The notes under the pieces were generated by a model. It saw only the letters and a list, made by a program, of their open reading frames with translations. It did not search any database and had not been told where the DNA came from. A stretch of 44,812 nt of DNA from an uncultured Endozoicomonas sp. GTDB taxonomy: Bacteria > Pseudomonadota > Gammaproteobacteria > Pseudomonadales > Endozoicomonadaceae. Position numbers and translations under genes: made by a program. The DNA is taken from the NCBI RefSeq assembly GCF_947495845.1, contig NZ_CANMAO010000032.1, positions 1 to 44,812 of the forward strand, written 5' to 3'. Below are positions 27,866-35,385 of this stretch, piece by piece; the first letter of the stretch is position 1; every line of letters starts with the position of its first letter.

Positions 27866-28741
27866 ATGATGCCGATTCGGACGCTGACAGGCGCGATGCG
27901 AAGGCGCTTAAATCGCAAGCGTTATCAGTTTCGCACTGAAAGCGCCCACTATAACCACAGTCAAACCGTTCAACCGCTCACCAAGAACACCTTAAACCTT
28001 CTCAGTTTTAATATTCAGGTCGGTATTAACACGGAACACTTCCGCCATTATCTGACCCGCAGCTGGCAACACATTCTTCCCCATCCAAACAGGATTGCTA
28101 CGCTGGATCGTATTGCCGGGATATTGCCCAAATATGATTTGGTTTCCCTGCAGGAAGTCGATGGAGGAAGCCTTCGAAGTGGTTTTGTGAATCAAACAGA
28201 GTACCTTGCCCTTAAAGGACTGTTTCCTTTCTGGTATCACCAATTGAACCGCAACCTTGGCAAGTTTGCTCAACACAGCAATGGACTGTTAAGCCGTTAT
28301 CAACCTTTGTCACTGGAAGATCACAAACTACCCGGATTGATTCCCGGTAGAGGAGCCATTGTCACCCGCTTTGGTAATCCCGATAGCCCACTGACGGTTG
28401 TCATGATGCACTTGGCTCTAAGCCGCCGGGCAAGAAACATTCAGCTGTCGTATATTCAGGAAGTGGTGCAAAACAATGAACATATTGTGCTGATGGGGGA
28501 TATGAATACTCACGCAGATCAATTACTCCATGACTCACCACTGCAAAACTCGAGGCTTCAAGCCGCTCACTGGGGACAAAACACATTCCCCAGCTGGCAA
28601 CCAAAACGATCGCTGGATCACATTTTGATAAGCCCATCGCTGCGTGTGAATCGTTTCGGCGTGGTTAATCTACCGATTTCAGACCATTTGCCGGTGTCGG
28701 TAGAAATTCAGTTGCCTGAGAGCGTTCTATGCTCGTCTTAG
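27866..28741 (+). CDS. Endonuclease/exonuclease/phosphatase (EEP) family hydrolase
   Basis: This 291-aa protein of the EEP metal-dependent phosphodiesterase superfamily has intact catalytic motifs. These are LLSFNIQV (~45), VSLQEVDGG with the metal-binding Glu (~94), LMGDMNTH with Asp and Asn (~212), SLDHILIS and ISDHLPVSVE with the catalytic Asp-His pair. There is no signal peptide; the N-terminus is basic. Substrate (nucleic acid, phospholipid or other) is unknown. The same family member follows dsbA in Pseudomonas. GGGAG just upstream supports the tandem ATGs. Confidence 0.88.
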   Translation: MMPIRTLTGAMRRRLNRKRYQFRTESAHYNHSQTVQPLTKNTLNLLSFNIQVGINTEHFRHYLTRSWQHILPHPNRIATLDRIAGILPKYDLVSLQEVDGGSLRSGFVNQTEYLALKGLFPFWYHQLNRNLGKFAQHSNGLLSRYQPLSLEDHKLPGLIPGRGAIVTRFGNPDSPLTVVMMHLALSRRARNIQLSYIQEVVQNNEHIVLMGDMNTHADQLLHDSPLQNSRLQAAHWGQNTFPSWQPKRSLDHILISPSLRVNRFGVVNLPISDHLPVSVEIQLPESVLCSS

Positions 28742-28750
28742 ATGACTCTT

Positions 28751-28911
28751 ATACCAATGTCGTTTTTAAATTGTGGAGTGAGTAAGTTATTTTGGGCGAC
28801 TGGGCAAGGCGAAGCGACGAGTCATAGCCGTAGCTATGGCGAGGAACTTCAACGCAGATCCAGTCGCTCAAAATGGCTGCGCAGCCCATAATTTAAAAAC
28901 AGAATTGGTAT
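28751..28911. mobile_element. MITE-like repeat, 161 bp, imperfect terminal inverted repeats
   Basis: The ends 28751-28776 and 28886-28911 form imperfect inverted repeats (about 22 of 26 positions) beginning ATACCAAT. An inner stem pairs TTTTGGGCGACTGG with CCAGTCGCTCAAAA (one mismatch), and a small palindrome CATAGC-CGTA-GCTATG sits near the centre. It lies 10 bp after the phosphodiesterase stop and has no coding capacity. The AT-rich ends and GC-rich core are typical of short non-autonomous elements. Confidence 0.72.
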
Positions 28912-28933
28912 TATTCCCTCATAAGCTAGCGAG

Positions 28934-29815
28934 CTAACTGGCTCTAGACTTAATGTCTTTTTTCTTGGACATATATAAACGCCTAAAATAAATATCACTT
29001 TTCAGCTCTGGAAAAAGAATGTGATCATATTTTTTTAAATAAGAGGCCACTTGTTGAAATACTGGAACACCGTATTTCTCAATCTTGATGTGATGTGGAT
29101 CTCCATTTTTAATAAGCCATGGAATGCCATCACTAAGAGCACTCCAACCGGGAAATGGAACCCATTCACCATATTATTCAGAACCAGTACTGGTTCCTGT
29201 TGATTTGTACATTAAAAAACAGTCATTGGTGTTTAAAACAGCTTCTGCAATGTAGTAATTTAAATAATGAACTCCTCTCCCGGTCAATTCATAACCTACG
29301 GCATTTATCCCTTTAGCAACCATTTTTTCTACGTATGGCAACCCTTCATCACGATGATTTAATTGAAAATAATATTCACTAAAATGCTGTTTTAAACCAT
29401 CTAATACTTTAACTTTGGCCAATGACAGTATATTTGATAATGCACTAGGGGAAATTTCACTCCCTCCTTTTCTGCATCTGTTTGTCTCAAAAACATCTTT
29501 ATCTTTGGAATCATTATTTTTTTGTAATACTTGGCACTCGATCTTACTATTTTTTCTATTTATTTTATTCTCTGACTTTAAAAAATGTATTTTTCGATCG
29601 TACAATTTTTTTATCTTTTGGTAAGAATAGGTGTCACGTTTACCTAAATCTTCTAAATATTTCTTTGCATCAATTATTTTGACAAAATACTGATTCCTCC
29701 AGCCTTTAACAAATGCCTTTCCTGAAAGATAAAGCCTTTTTAAGAGACAATCTTTATTATGCGTATTCCAAGCATGAGAAAAGCTTTCTATGGCATTTAA
29801 CAACTCAGGCAGCAT
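28934..29815 (-). pseudogene. Orphan gene interrupted by one in-frame TAA
   Basis: A reading frame runs from the ATG at 29815 to a TAA at 29174-29176 (213 codons). It then continues in the same frame without further stops for 79 codons to a TAG at 28934-28936. The downstream part reads as normal protein (beginning YGEWVPFPGWSALSDGIP), with sensible codon use, so the coding region was probably about 293 residues long. I recognise no domain; the N-terminal half is Lys-rich and helical, with AT-rich DNA. It is either a recent nonsense pseudogene, a truncated but functional 213-aa protein, or a case of readthrough. A MITE lies just downstream. Confidence 0.7.
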
Positions 29816-30292
29816 AAGGCCTCCTCATATCAACTTTTATTCAAACCAGTACACTATTCAACTTATTCGGCTCACCTAAGCTACCTGAGAATTACCCCGA
29901 ACAAGCAAAAGCACAAGCTACAAACGATGGTTTTTTACTCACAGAATGATCAAAAAGAAATAAAAAAGACTCGGTACCAAAGGGGGAAGTAAAGAGGTAG
30001 TACCGAGCCTCAGAAAGGGTTCAACGACCATGCTTGGTCAAATTGGGTGGTGCATATTACTTGAATTTTCTGTAATGAGTAGTAGGTAAATGACACACAG
30101 CTTATAGCGCCCACTCATAACCACAAAAGCAAACATACACCCCCAACAGAAACCATCACTTCATCAGGAAGCCATTAATGATTAAAAACACGATATAATG
30201 CGCACAAATACGTTTAATCAGGCTATTAGTTCAGCTACGGATAGCCATAGAGCAAGGTAGTGAATGATCATTTTTTGTTTGGAGGAATTTCC
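29816..30292. other. Intergenic region with hairpins, no gene
   Basis: No protein gene is supported in these 477 bp. On the minus strand it holds a small hairpin (GACCA-AGCA-TGGTC, plus 30026-30039) followed by a stem with a long T-run, which looks like the end of a small RNA or an attenuator for the minus-strand orphan gene. A TATAAT at 30194-30199 on the plus strand may serve the nadD-like operon, but no good -35 is present. Confidence 0.45.
29961..30008 (-). terminator. Minus-strand terminator-like hairpin in the intergenic region
   Basis: CTCGGTAC (29970-29977) and GTACCGAG (30000-30007) form an 8-bp stem with a 22-nt pyrimidine-rich loop when read on the minus strand. On that strand the stem is followed by TCTTTTTTATTTCTTTTT. 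It stops transcription coming from the direction of the nadD-like gene, where no minus-strand gene is known, so it marks a small RNA or leader. Confidence 0.6.
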
Positions 30293-30865
30293 ATGCGTCG
30301 CCTGAAGCTGGGGGTGTTTGGTTCTGCTTTTGACCCGCCCACACTTGGGCACGGGGATGTTATCGCGCAGGCGGCCCAATTTCATGACCATATTCTTCTG
30401 GTGCCAAGCGCCAGTCATGCCTTCGACAAAAAACCCTTACCTTTTGACACTCGGCTCGCCATGCTGAATGCATTTATTGCCGATATTTCTGTTGACTGCT
30501 CGCTCACCGTCAGTGCCATTGAAGCAGACATGCTGGCAGCTCATCCTGACAAGCCAGTGTACACCTATGACCTCTTATCAACGTTAGAAACGCATTATCA
30601 GGGGACGGCCAATATCTCATTTATCAGGGGGCCTGATAATGCTGATACGCAAACCTGGAGCCGCTTCTTCAAGCACCGTGAAATAGAAGAACAATGGCGT
30701 ATTTTTACAGCCTCTGAGCGCTTGAATGTTCGCAGCAGCCAGGTACGAAAGCTATTAAAGAGCAACACCGGGAGTCAGACAGACCAACACGCAATGAGTA
30801 TGCTGACGCCTTCGGTCAAGTCTTTCATTATTGACCATCATTTATATCAATCAGGTAACCCATGA
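30293..30865 (+). CDS. NadD-like nucleotidyltransferase (nicotinate-nucleotide adenylyltransferase family)
   Basis: This 190-aa protein of the HxGH nucleotidyltransferase superfamily has the nucleotide-binding motif GSAFDPPTLGHGD (residues ~10-22; TxGH form) and the C-terminal RSSQVRKLL in place of the ISST-x-R motif. It is most like nicotinate-nucleotide adenylyltransferase, the adenylyl step of NAD synthesis, but could be a second paralogue with another substrate. The ATG at 30293 is chosen because GGAGG lies seven bases upstream; an ATG at 30260 has none. It overlaps the Nudix gene by 4 bp (ATGA). Confidence 0.8.
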   Translation: MRRLKLGVFGSAFDPPTLGHGDVIAQAAQFHDHILLVPSASHAFDKKPLPFDTRLAMLNAFIADISVDCSLTVSAIEADMLAAHPDKPVYTYDLLSTLETHYQGTANISFIRGPDNADTQTWSRFFKHREIEEQWRIFTASERLNVRSSQVRKLLKSNTGSQTDQHAMSMLTPSVKSFIIDHHLYQSGNP

Positions 30866-31470
30866 AGCTATCAGGGCTTGGGATTGATGACGTGCAGATT
30901 TCAAGAAAAGAAGGCATCTACGCCGGCTTTTTGCAACTGTTTAAGTACACTCTTACCCACAGGCTATTCAACGGGGGGCACAGTAAACCACTTCTGCGAG
31001 AAGCCGTTGTACGCCCTCCCTCCGTTGGCGTTTTACTGTTTGATCCCGCCAACGATACAGTTGTTCTGGTCGAGCAGTTCCGCATGGGACCTCTCTTGAG
31101 TGATGAAGATCCCTGGCTACTGGAAGTGGTTGCTGGCATCAGTGAACCGGGTGAATCTCTCGAAGAAGTGGCGATCAGAGAAGTCAAAGAAGAAACGGGC
31201 TATGACATTGCCTCTCTAACCCCGGTTTCTGACTTTTACCTCAGCCCGGGCGCCAGTAATGAAAAGCTGAAATTATTCTGCGGCTTTATTGATTCCAGCA
31301 ATGCCGGAGGTGTTTTTGGTGTGCCGGAAGAAGGGGAAGACATCAAAGTCCATGTTCTTCCTTTTGCAAAAGCTTATGATATGTTGGAAAACGGTCTTAT
31401 CGCCAATGCGCCCGCAATGATTGCGTTGCAATGGCTTAAAATTAACCATAAGCAGCTTGTGCTCCCATGA
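30862..31470 (+). CDS. nudF: Nudix hydrolase, ADP-ribose pyrophosphatase (NudF type)
   Basis: This enzyme cleaves ADP-ribose to AMP and ribose 5-phosphate, recycling the product of NAD turnover. The 202-aa protein has the NudF-type upstream strand VVLVEQFRMGP. A complete Nudix box follows: GISEPGESLEEVAIREVKEETGYD (roughly 92-115), with the catalytic REVKEE. It is coupled by 4-bp overlaps both to the NadD-like gene before it and to the lipoprotein gene after it, which supports a joint role in NAD metabolism. Confidence 0.9.
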   Translation: MKLSGLGIDDVQISRKEGIYAGFLQLFKYTLTHRLFNGGHSKPLLREAVVRPPSVGVLLFDPANDTVVLVEQFRMGPLLSDEDPWLLEVVAGISEPGESLEEVAIREVKEETGYDIASLTPVSDFYLSPGASNEKLKLFCGFIDSSNAGGVFGVPEEGEDIKVHVLPFAKAYDMLENGLIANAPAMIALQWLKINHKQLVLP

Positions 31471-32027
31471 CTAGAAGATTTATTTCAACGCAGTTTCTAC
31501 AACCGCTGACATCCCTATGTTTGATTGCCTTTTTGTCGGTCTTTATTACGGGCTGTCAAACCAGCTCAAATGCACTTTCCGGGCTATATAAAGATGGGCT
31601 CCCGGGCACAACACAGTGGTCAGTGCTGCCCTTTGTTTCTCATACAAACGTACCTGAAGACGCTAATATCCAACTGGAGCGCATGCTGGTTGTGCAGCTT
31701 CCTTCTCATGGCATCAAGAACCCGGAAATCTATACACCACCAGGGTCAGATACTTTGGCGCCTCTGGATTACACGACTGCTTCCCAATGGAACCGTGAAA
31801 ACAGCATCAGCTTCTCTATCAATGGTGAAATTCTGGAGTGGGAAACAGATCCGGAAGGTCATTTCTCCATCATGATGAATTTGAGAGTGGTGGATGTGGT
31901 CACCGGTATCACAGTCTGGGATATGAATGGGTTTGGAAAAGGTCGTAAGGGTGAAGATTACTATGATGTCAGCCGAAAGCTATTGGTAGACCTGGTCAAG
32001 GGCATTCCTGTTGAGAAGCAGAAATAG
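31467..32027 (+). CDS. Outer-membrane-type lipoprotein, PelC/LpoB-like fold
   Basis: The 186-aa protein has a lipoprotein signal ending in the lipobox FITGC (Cys at ~30), followed by Gln, which predicts outer-membrane sorting. The mature part begins with WSVLPFVSHTNVPEDA and ends in a helix after VVDVVTGITVWDMNGFG. This pattern resembles small lipoproteins such as PelC or LpoB. I cannot assign a function. It is coupled by ATGA overlap to nudF, so it is co-expressed with NAD-related enzymes, an unusual pairing. Confidence 0.72.
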   Translation: MTRRFISTQFLQPLTSLCLIAFLSVFITGCQTSSNALSGLYKDGLPGTTQWSVLPFVSHTNVPEDANIQLERMLVVQLPSHGIKNPEIYTPPGSDTLAPLDYTTASQWNRENSISFSINGEILEWETDPEGHFSIMMNLRVVDVVTGITVWDMNGFGKGRKGEDYYDVSRKLLVDLVKGIPVEKQK

Positions 32028-32065
32028 AACCCGGGGCCTCCAACTCTCAAGGAAAGAGCAACGGT

Positions 32066-32407
32066 ATGATCTACGTACTTAGGAATGAGAACAATGAAAT
32101 CTCTGCCATCTCGGAAAAACCCCTCTCAGAACAATGGCAGCCCATCGACACGGAAGACGAAGGGCTTAAGCAGTTTTTAAAGCGTAACCCGGGCGCTGGC
32201 AACCAATTGATGGAAACCTCTGATATTGAATTCATACGGGTGCTGGAAGACGTGATTGACCTGTTGATTGATAAAGAGGTTATTCAGTTCACCGAATTCC
32301 CGGATGCCGTACAGAGAAAGCTACTGAATCGTCGCCGCTACCGGGAAAGTCTTCGCAGTCAGTCCGATGCAACCCAGCTTCTGGAAAACGGCGATACGAT
32401 TTTCTGA
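32066..32407 (+). CDS. Small conserved protein, Pseudomonas 'tryptophan synthase subunit beta-like' family
   Basis: The 113-aa acidic, soluble protein has the conserved block DIEFIRVLEDVIDLLIDKEVIQFTEFP. It matches a small gammaproteobacterial family that is annotated (misleadingly) as tryptophan-synthase-beta-like; it has no tryptophan synthase residues. The function is unknown. It follows the lipoprotein gene after 38 bp with an AAGGAAAGAG site upstream, and its stop codon lies in a 14-bp tandem duplication. Confidence 0.75.
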   Translation: MIYVLRNENNEISAISEKPLSEQWQPIDTEDEGLKQFLKRNPGAGNQLMETSDIEFIRVLEDVIDLLIDKEVIQFTEFPDAVQRKLLNRRRYRESLRSQSDATQLLENGDTIF

Positions 32408-32426
32408 GCATGATTTCCTGAGCATC
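32399..32426. repeat. Tandem duplication, 14 bp x 2, on the stop codon of the gene ending at 32407
   Basis: ATTTTCTGAGCATG (32399-32412) is followed by ATTTCCTGAGCATC (32413-32426), 12 of 14 identical. The TGA in the first copy is the stop codon. The outer flanks ATACGAT and ATCGTAT (32394-32400 and 32424-32430) are also complementary. Confidence 0.8.
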
Positions 32427-32441
32427 GTATATTGTGGTGTC

Positions 32442-33050
32442 TTATCGTTCTGTTGAAAGCCCACCTGGCGACGCCTTTCGGGCATTTTCAGTGGGCCAGC
32501 CTTCTGGCCAGATATCCTGATGCCGAAAGGCGTCATTGGACAACAGCAGCTTTGGACTGTCGACCTGGTCAGTAAATAGCAGGCCATTCAAATGGTCCAA
32601 CTCATGAAGCATTACCCGGGCTGGAAAACCCGAAAGATCAGCTTCAATCACTCCTCCCTGCTCATTAAAGCCTCTTATTTTTACCGCTGAAGGTCGCTCA
32701 ACCCAACCGCGCATTCCGGGTACAGAAAGGCAACCCTCCCATGTCCAGCAAGTATCTTTACTGGTCTCAAGGATGGTTGGGTTAATCCAGAAAGACAGCG
32801 GGATATCCACCGCTGAGGGATAGCGAGACCGAGTCTCTTCTGAAATACCAAGGCACAGCACTCTGGCTCCCCAGCCAATCTGCGGCGCAGCAATACCAAT
32901 ACCATTGGCTTCCAGCTGACGCTTTCTAAGAATCTTCAGGTTATGTTGAAAATCATCCGTTGGAATATCATCAACACAGACTTGCTTATGTTGTTGAAAC
33001 AAAAAGGGGTCACCCATGATGACAATGTCCGGGCTTTCAGACAGCCGCAT
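32442..33050 (-). CDS. def: Peptide deformylase
   Basis: This enzyme removes the N-formyl group from new proteins using Fe(II). The 202-aa protein has all three motifs: GIGIAAPQIG (~50), EGCLSVPG (~104, Cys ligand) and HELDHLNG (~147, two His ligands plus catalytic Glu). The start is placed at the ATG at 33050, with AGGAG eight to nine bases upstream; an upstream ATG at 33092 lacks one. It is not next to fmt, so it is likely an additional or relocated def copy. Confidence 0.92.
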   Translation of the reverse strand: MRLSESPDIVIMGDPFLFQQHKQVCVDDIPTDDFQHNLKILRKRQLEANGIGIAAPQIGWGARVLCLGISEETRSRYPSAVDIPLSFWINPTILETSKDTCWTWEGCLSVPGMRGWVERPSAVKIRGFNEQGGVIEADLSGFPARVMLHELDHLNGLLFTDQVDSPKLLLSNDAFRHQDIWPEGWPTENARKASPGGLSTER

Positions 33051-33109
33051 TGCAGAACACTCCTGATGTTTTCGAGTATTTGTCAGGTTCACAAAAATCC
33101 ATTAACGAA

Positions 33110-33156
33110 CAAATACTTATAATGTACATGAACAGATCGCAGCAACTACTTATAAT
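33110..33156 (+). promoter_or_regulatory. Two closely spaced TATAAT boxes upstream of purU
   Basis: ACTTATAATG occurs twice, with TATAAT at about 33118-33123 and at 33151-33156. The second lies about 28 bp before the ATG of purU and directly upstream of a 16-bp palindrome. The -35 matches are weak, so both are candidates only. Confidence 0.45.
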
Positions 33157-33163
33157 GACGCAT

Positions 33164-33179
33164 TAACTTACGTAAGTTA
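33164..33179. promoter_or_regulatory. 16-bp perfect palindrome upstream of purU, probable operator
   Basis: TAACTTACGTAAGTTA is a perfect palindrome lying between a TATAAT and the purU ATG (33185), at the expected transcription start. A repressor bound here would block purU. The regulator cannot be named from the sequence. Confidence 0.55.
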
Positions 33180-33184
33180 GTACC

Positions 33185-34039
33185 ATGACCAGAACCTATC
33201 GTTTATTGATTTCATGCCCTGATGCCAAGGGTATTGTAGCAACTGTCAGCGACTTTATTGCCAGGCATGACGGCTGGATTGTCGAAGCCAATCACCATTC
33301 TGACCCAGTGACGGGTCGCTTTTATATGCGCAATGAGATTCGTGCTGAAAGCCTGCCGTTCTCTTTGGAAGAATTTCAAACTCAGTTTGCACCAGTAGCG
33401 GATAAATTACAGCTGGACTGGCGCATTACCGATTCCGGCATCCCGCAGCGGGTTGCCCTACTGGCCAGTAAAGAAGCGCACTGCCTTTCCGACTTGTTGT
33501 ATCGCTGGCGCAGTGGCGATCTGAACATGGAAATCCCTTGTGTTATTTCCAACCATGAAGACTTACGCAGCTATGTTGAATGGCATGGCATTCCCTATCA
33601 CCATGTGCCTGTGGATAAAAATAATAAGGCAGCTGCCTTTCAAAAAACCACCGAACTGTTGGAAGAATACAAAGTCGACACCGTTGTTCTTGCGCGGTAT
33701 ATGCAAATTCTTCCCCCTGAGGTATGCCAGCAGTTTGCTAACCGGGTCATCAATATTCATCACAGCTTTCTGCCATCCTTTGTGGGCGCAAAACCTTACC
33801 ACCAAGCTTATGAGCGTGGTGTAAAACTGGTTGGGGCAACCTGCCACTATGTTACCGAGGTACTTGATGCCGGGCCAATTATTGAGCAGGATGTAATCAG
33901 GGTCGCGCATCATCATCTGCCAGAAGACATGGTTCGCCTCGGAAAAGATGTGGAAAAGAACGTGTTGGCCCGGGGTTTGCGCTATCACACCGAAGATCGA
34001 GTCATCGTTGATGGCAGTAAAACCATCATTCTCGAATAA
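33185..34039 (+). CDS. purU: Formyltetrahydrofolate deformylase
   Basis: PurU hydrolyses 10-formyl-THF to formate and THF, supplying formate for purine synthesis and balancing one-carbon pools. The 284-aa protein has an N-terminal ACT domain (~5-80; RLLISCPDAKGIVATVS) and a formyltransferase domain. The latter contains VVLARYMQILPP, NIHHSFLPSFVGAKPY and the Asp of VTEVLDAGPIIEQD. It may be regulated by the palindrome at its start. An N-formyl-handling enzyme (peptide deformylase) is divergently placed. Confidence 0.95.
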   Translation: MTRTYRLLISCPDAKGIVATVSDFIARHDGWIVEANHHSDPVTGRFYMRNEIRAESLPFSLEEFQTQFAPVADKLQLDWRITDSGIPQRVALLASKEAHCLSDLLYRWRSGDLNMEIPCVISNHEDLRSYVEWHGIPYHHVPVDKNNKAAAFQKTTELLEEYKVDTVVLARYMQILPPEVCQQFANRVINIHHSFLPSFVGAKPYHQAYERGVKLVGATCHYVTEVLDAGPIIEQDVIRVAHHHLPEDMVRLGKDVEKNVLARGLRYHTEDRVIVDGSKTIILE

Positions 34040-34081
34040 ACAATAATCTGTGGATAACCTGTGAAAGCCTGTTAATAAACT

Positions 34082-34381
34082 ATGAAAAAAGTGTCTCAGG
34101 GAAGAGTCATCAAACTGGAAAACTGCCCATGTTGCCGAGGCAAGCCCATGTTTGCAGACTTAATGGTTAGCGAGGAGCGTATGTGGCAGGTCAGTTGTAC
34201 GGAGTGTGGATTATCCAGCGAATTGGATCCGGATAAACACTATACGGCCATGCGCTGGAATCAACGCCTGGAAAAAGCCAATCTGCGAATGTGGATTACG
34301 CTGCTGGGCGCATTGCTTCCAGCAGCTGTGGTGATCTTCTTTTTGCTGGGCAGCTTAATGGGTATTAATTTAGCCAGCTGA
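34082..34381 (+). CDS. Small zinc-ribbon membrane protein, Lar-like
   Basis: The 99-aa protein has an N-terminal zinc ribbon with two cysteine pairs (CPCC at ~15 and CTEC at ~39). The segment GLSSELDPDKHYTAMRWNQRLE resembles the C-terminal part of Lar-type restriction-alleviation ribbons. One C-terminal transmembrane helix (~70-92) follows. The function is unknown. It follows purU after 42 bp and overlaps the end of znuA (opposite strand) by 12 bp. Confidence 0.65.
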   Translation: MKKVSQGRVIKLENCPCCRGKPMFADLMVSEERMWQVSCTECGLSSELDPDKHYTAMRWNQRLEKANLRMWITLLGALLPAAVVIFFLLGSLMGINLAS

Positions 34382-35332
34382 ATTTTCCAGAACAGATTTT
34401 GGAAGCGGTTCTTTCAGGCAGTCTGTAATCGTATCCACCATTAAGTTAATGAACCGAGCGTAACTGTCAGAGCCTGGCTCAATATCTTCTGCCAGTGGAT
34501 CCAGCACGCCCACTTCAATATCCAAACCTTCACTCAATCTGTCGATATAAGCGGGCTGAAACTGCGGCTCTCTAAATATGCAGGCGGAGCCGGCTTTCTG
34601 AAGCTTTTCCTGTAACTGCACCAAGTGGTTCGCCCCAGGCTGGTAATCAGGATTTGTGGTGAAAAAACCCGCCACCTGCAAACCATACTGCTCTTCTAAA
34701 TAACCATAAGCATTATGGAAGACAAAGAATGGCCTTGTTCCCGCTGTTTTCACTTTCACCAGATTGGCTTCATCAGCCTGATTCAACCGCTGACTAAATA
34801 CTTCCAGATTTTTTTCATATTGCTTTTTATTAGCGGGGTCTACGGAAACCAATGTCTTCACCATGGCCTTGGCCATCACTCGGGCATTTTCCGTGCTCAG
34901 CCAAATGTGTGGATCGTACTCATCGTGATCGTGAGCATGGTCATGATCGTCATGAATATGATTGTCATTCTCCTCCATGCTGCGCAGATTAATCCCGTGC
35001 GCTTCCATCATCGCCACAGACTTTGTATCTTTTAGCCCGCCCAGAATCTTGGGCAGAAACGCCTCCATGGAAGGACCAACCCAAAAGATAATATCGGCAC
35101 TCTTTAGCTTGCGGGCATCGGATGGTTTCAGGCTGTGACTGTGTGGCGAGCTGCCCGGCTTTAATAACACATCAACCTCAGTCACCCCTTCTGTCAGCTC
35201 TTGAGCAATCAGCTGTAAGGGTTTGATACTAGTGAGAATTTCAGGGGGTTCAGCTCCCGCAGCAGCGCTGACAACCAGCAGCAACACAGCCTGTAATGTT
35301 CGTTTTATGGGAGAGAACTGCATAGATGACAT
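34370..35332 (-). CDS. znuA: Zinc ABC transporter substrate-binding protein ZnuA
   Basis: ZnuA captures Zn(II) in the periplasm for the ZnuBC importer. The protein has a signal peptide (~1-28, ending AAAGA), metal ligands including His in GSSPHSHSLKPSD, a His/Asp-rich loop HIHDDHDHAHDHDE (~125-138) typical of ZnuA, and later His (FHNAYGYL) and Glu positions. The ATG at 35332 is preferred over a TTG three codons upstream. A consensus Zur box lies 21 bp before it. The partner genes znuB, znuC and zur are not in this window. Confidence 0.92.
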   Translation of the reverse strand: MSSMQFSPIKRTLQAVLLLVVSAAAGAEPPEILTSIKPLQLIAQELTEGVTEVDVLLKPGSSPHSHSLKPSDARKLKSADIIFWVGPSMEAFLPKILGGLKDTKSVAMMEAHGINLRSMEENDNHIHDDHDHAHDHDEYDPHIWLSTENARVMAKAMVKTLVSVDPANKKQYEKNLEVFSQRLNQADEANLVKVKTAGTRPFFVFHNAYGYLEEQYGLQVAGFFTTNPDYQPGANHLVQLQEKLQKAGSACIFREPQFQPAYIDRLSEGLDIEVGVLDPLAEDIEPGSDSYARFINLMVDTITDCLKEPLPKSVLENSAG

Positions 35333-35352
35333 CACCAACAATAAAATTAAGC

Positions 35353-35365
35353 GTTATAATATAAC
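35353..35365 (-). promoter_or_regulatory. Zur box upstream of znuA
   Basis: GTTATAATATAAC is a perfect match to the gammaproteobacterial Zur operator core, and the flanks extend the palindrome on both sides (AGCG...CACT). It overlaps a TATAAT/TATATT -10-like sequence and lies 21 bp upstream of the znuA start. Zinc-loaded Zur should repress znuA here. Confidence 0.85.
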
Positions 35366-35385
35366 ACTTTATTCTAACCAGTGAC

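Noticed and set aside
29174-29176. Recoded stop (selenocysteine or pyrrolysine)
   Set aside because: The codon is TAA, not TGA or TAG, and no accompanying recoding structure is visible; nonsense mutation or plain readthrough is more likely.
30260-30292. Earlier ATG for the NadD-like gene
   Set aside because: No ribosome-binding site precedes it, and GGAGG is well placed for the ATG at 30293, which starts right at the conserved fold.
33164-33179. Named operator (for example a FadR- or DesT-like site)
   Set aside because: The palindrome does not match a consensus I can state with confidence, so the regulator is left unnamed.
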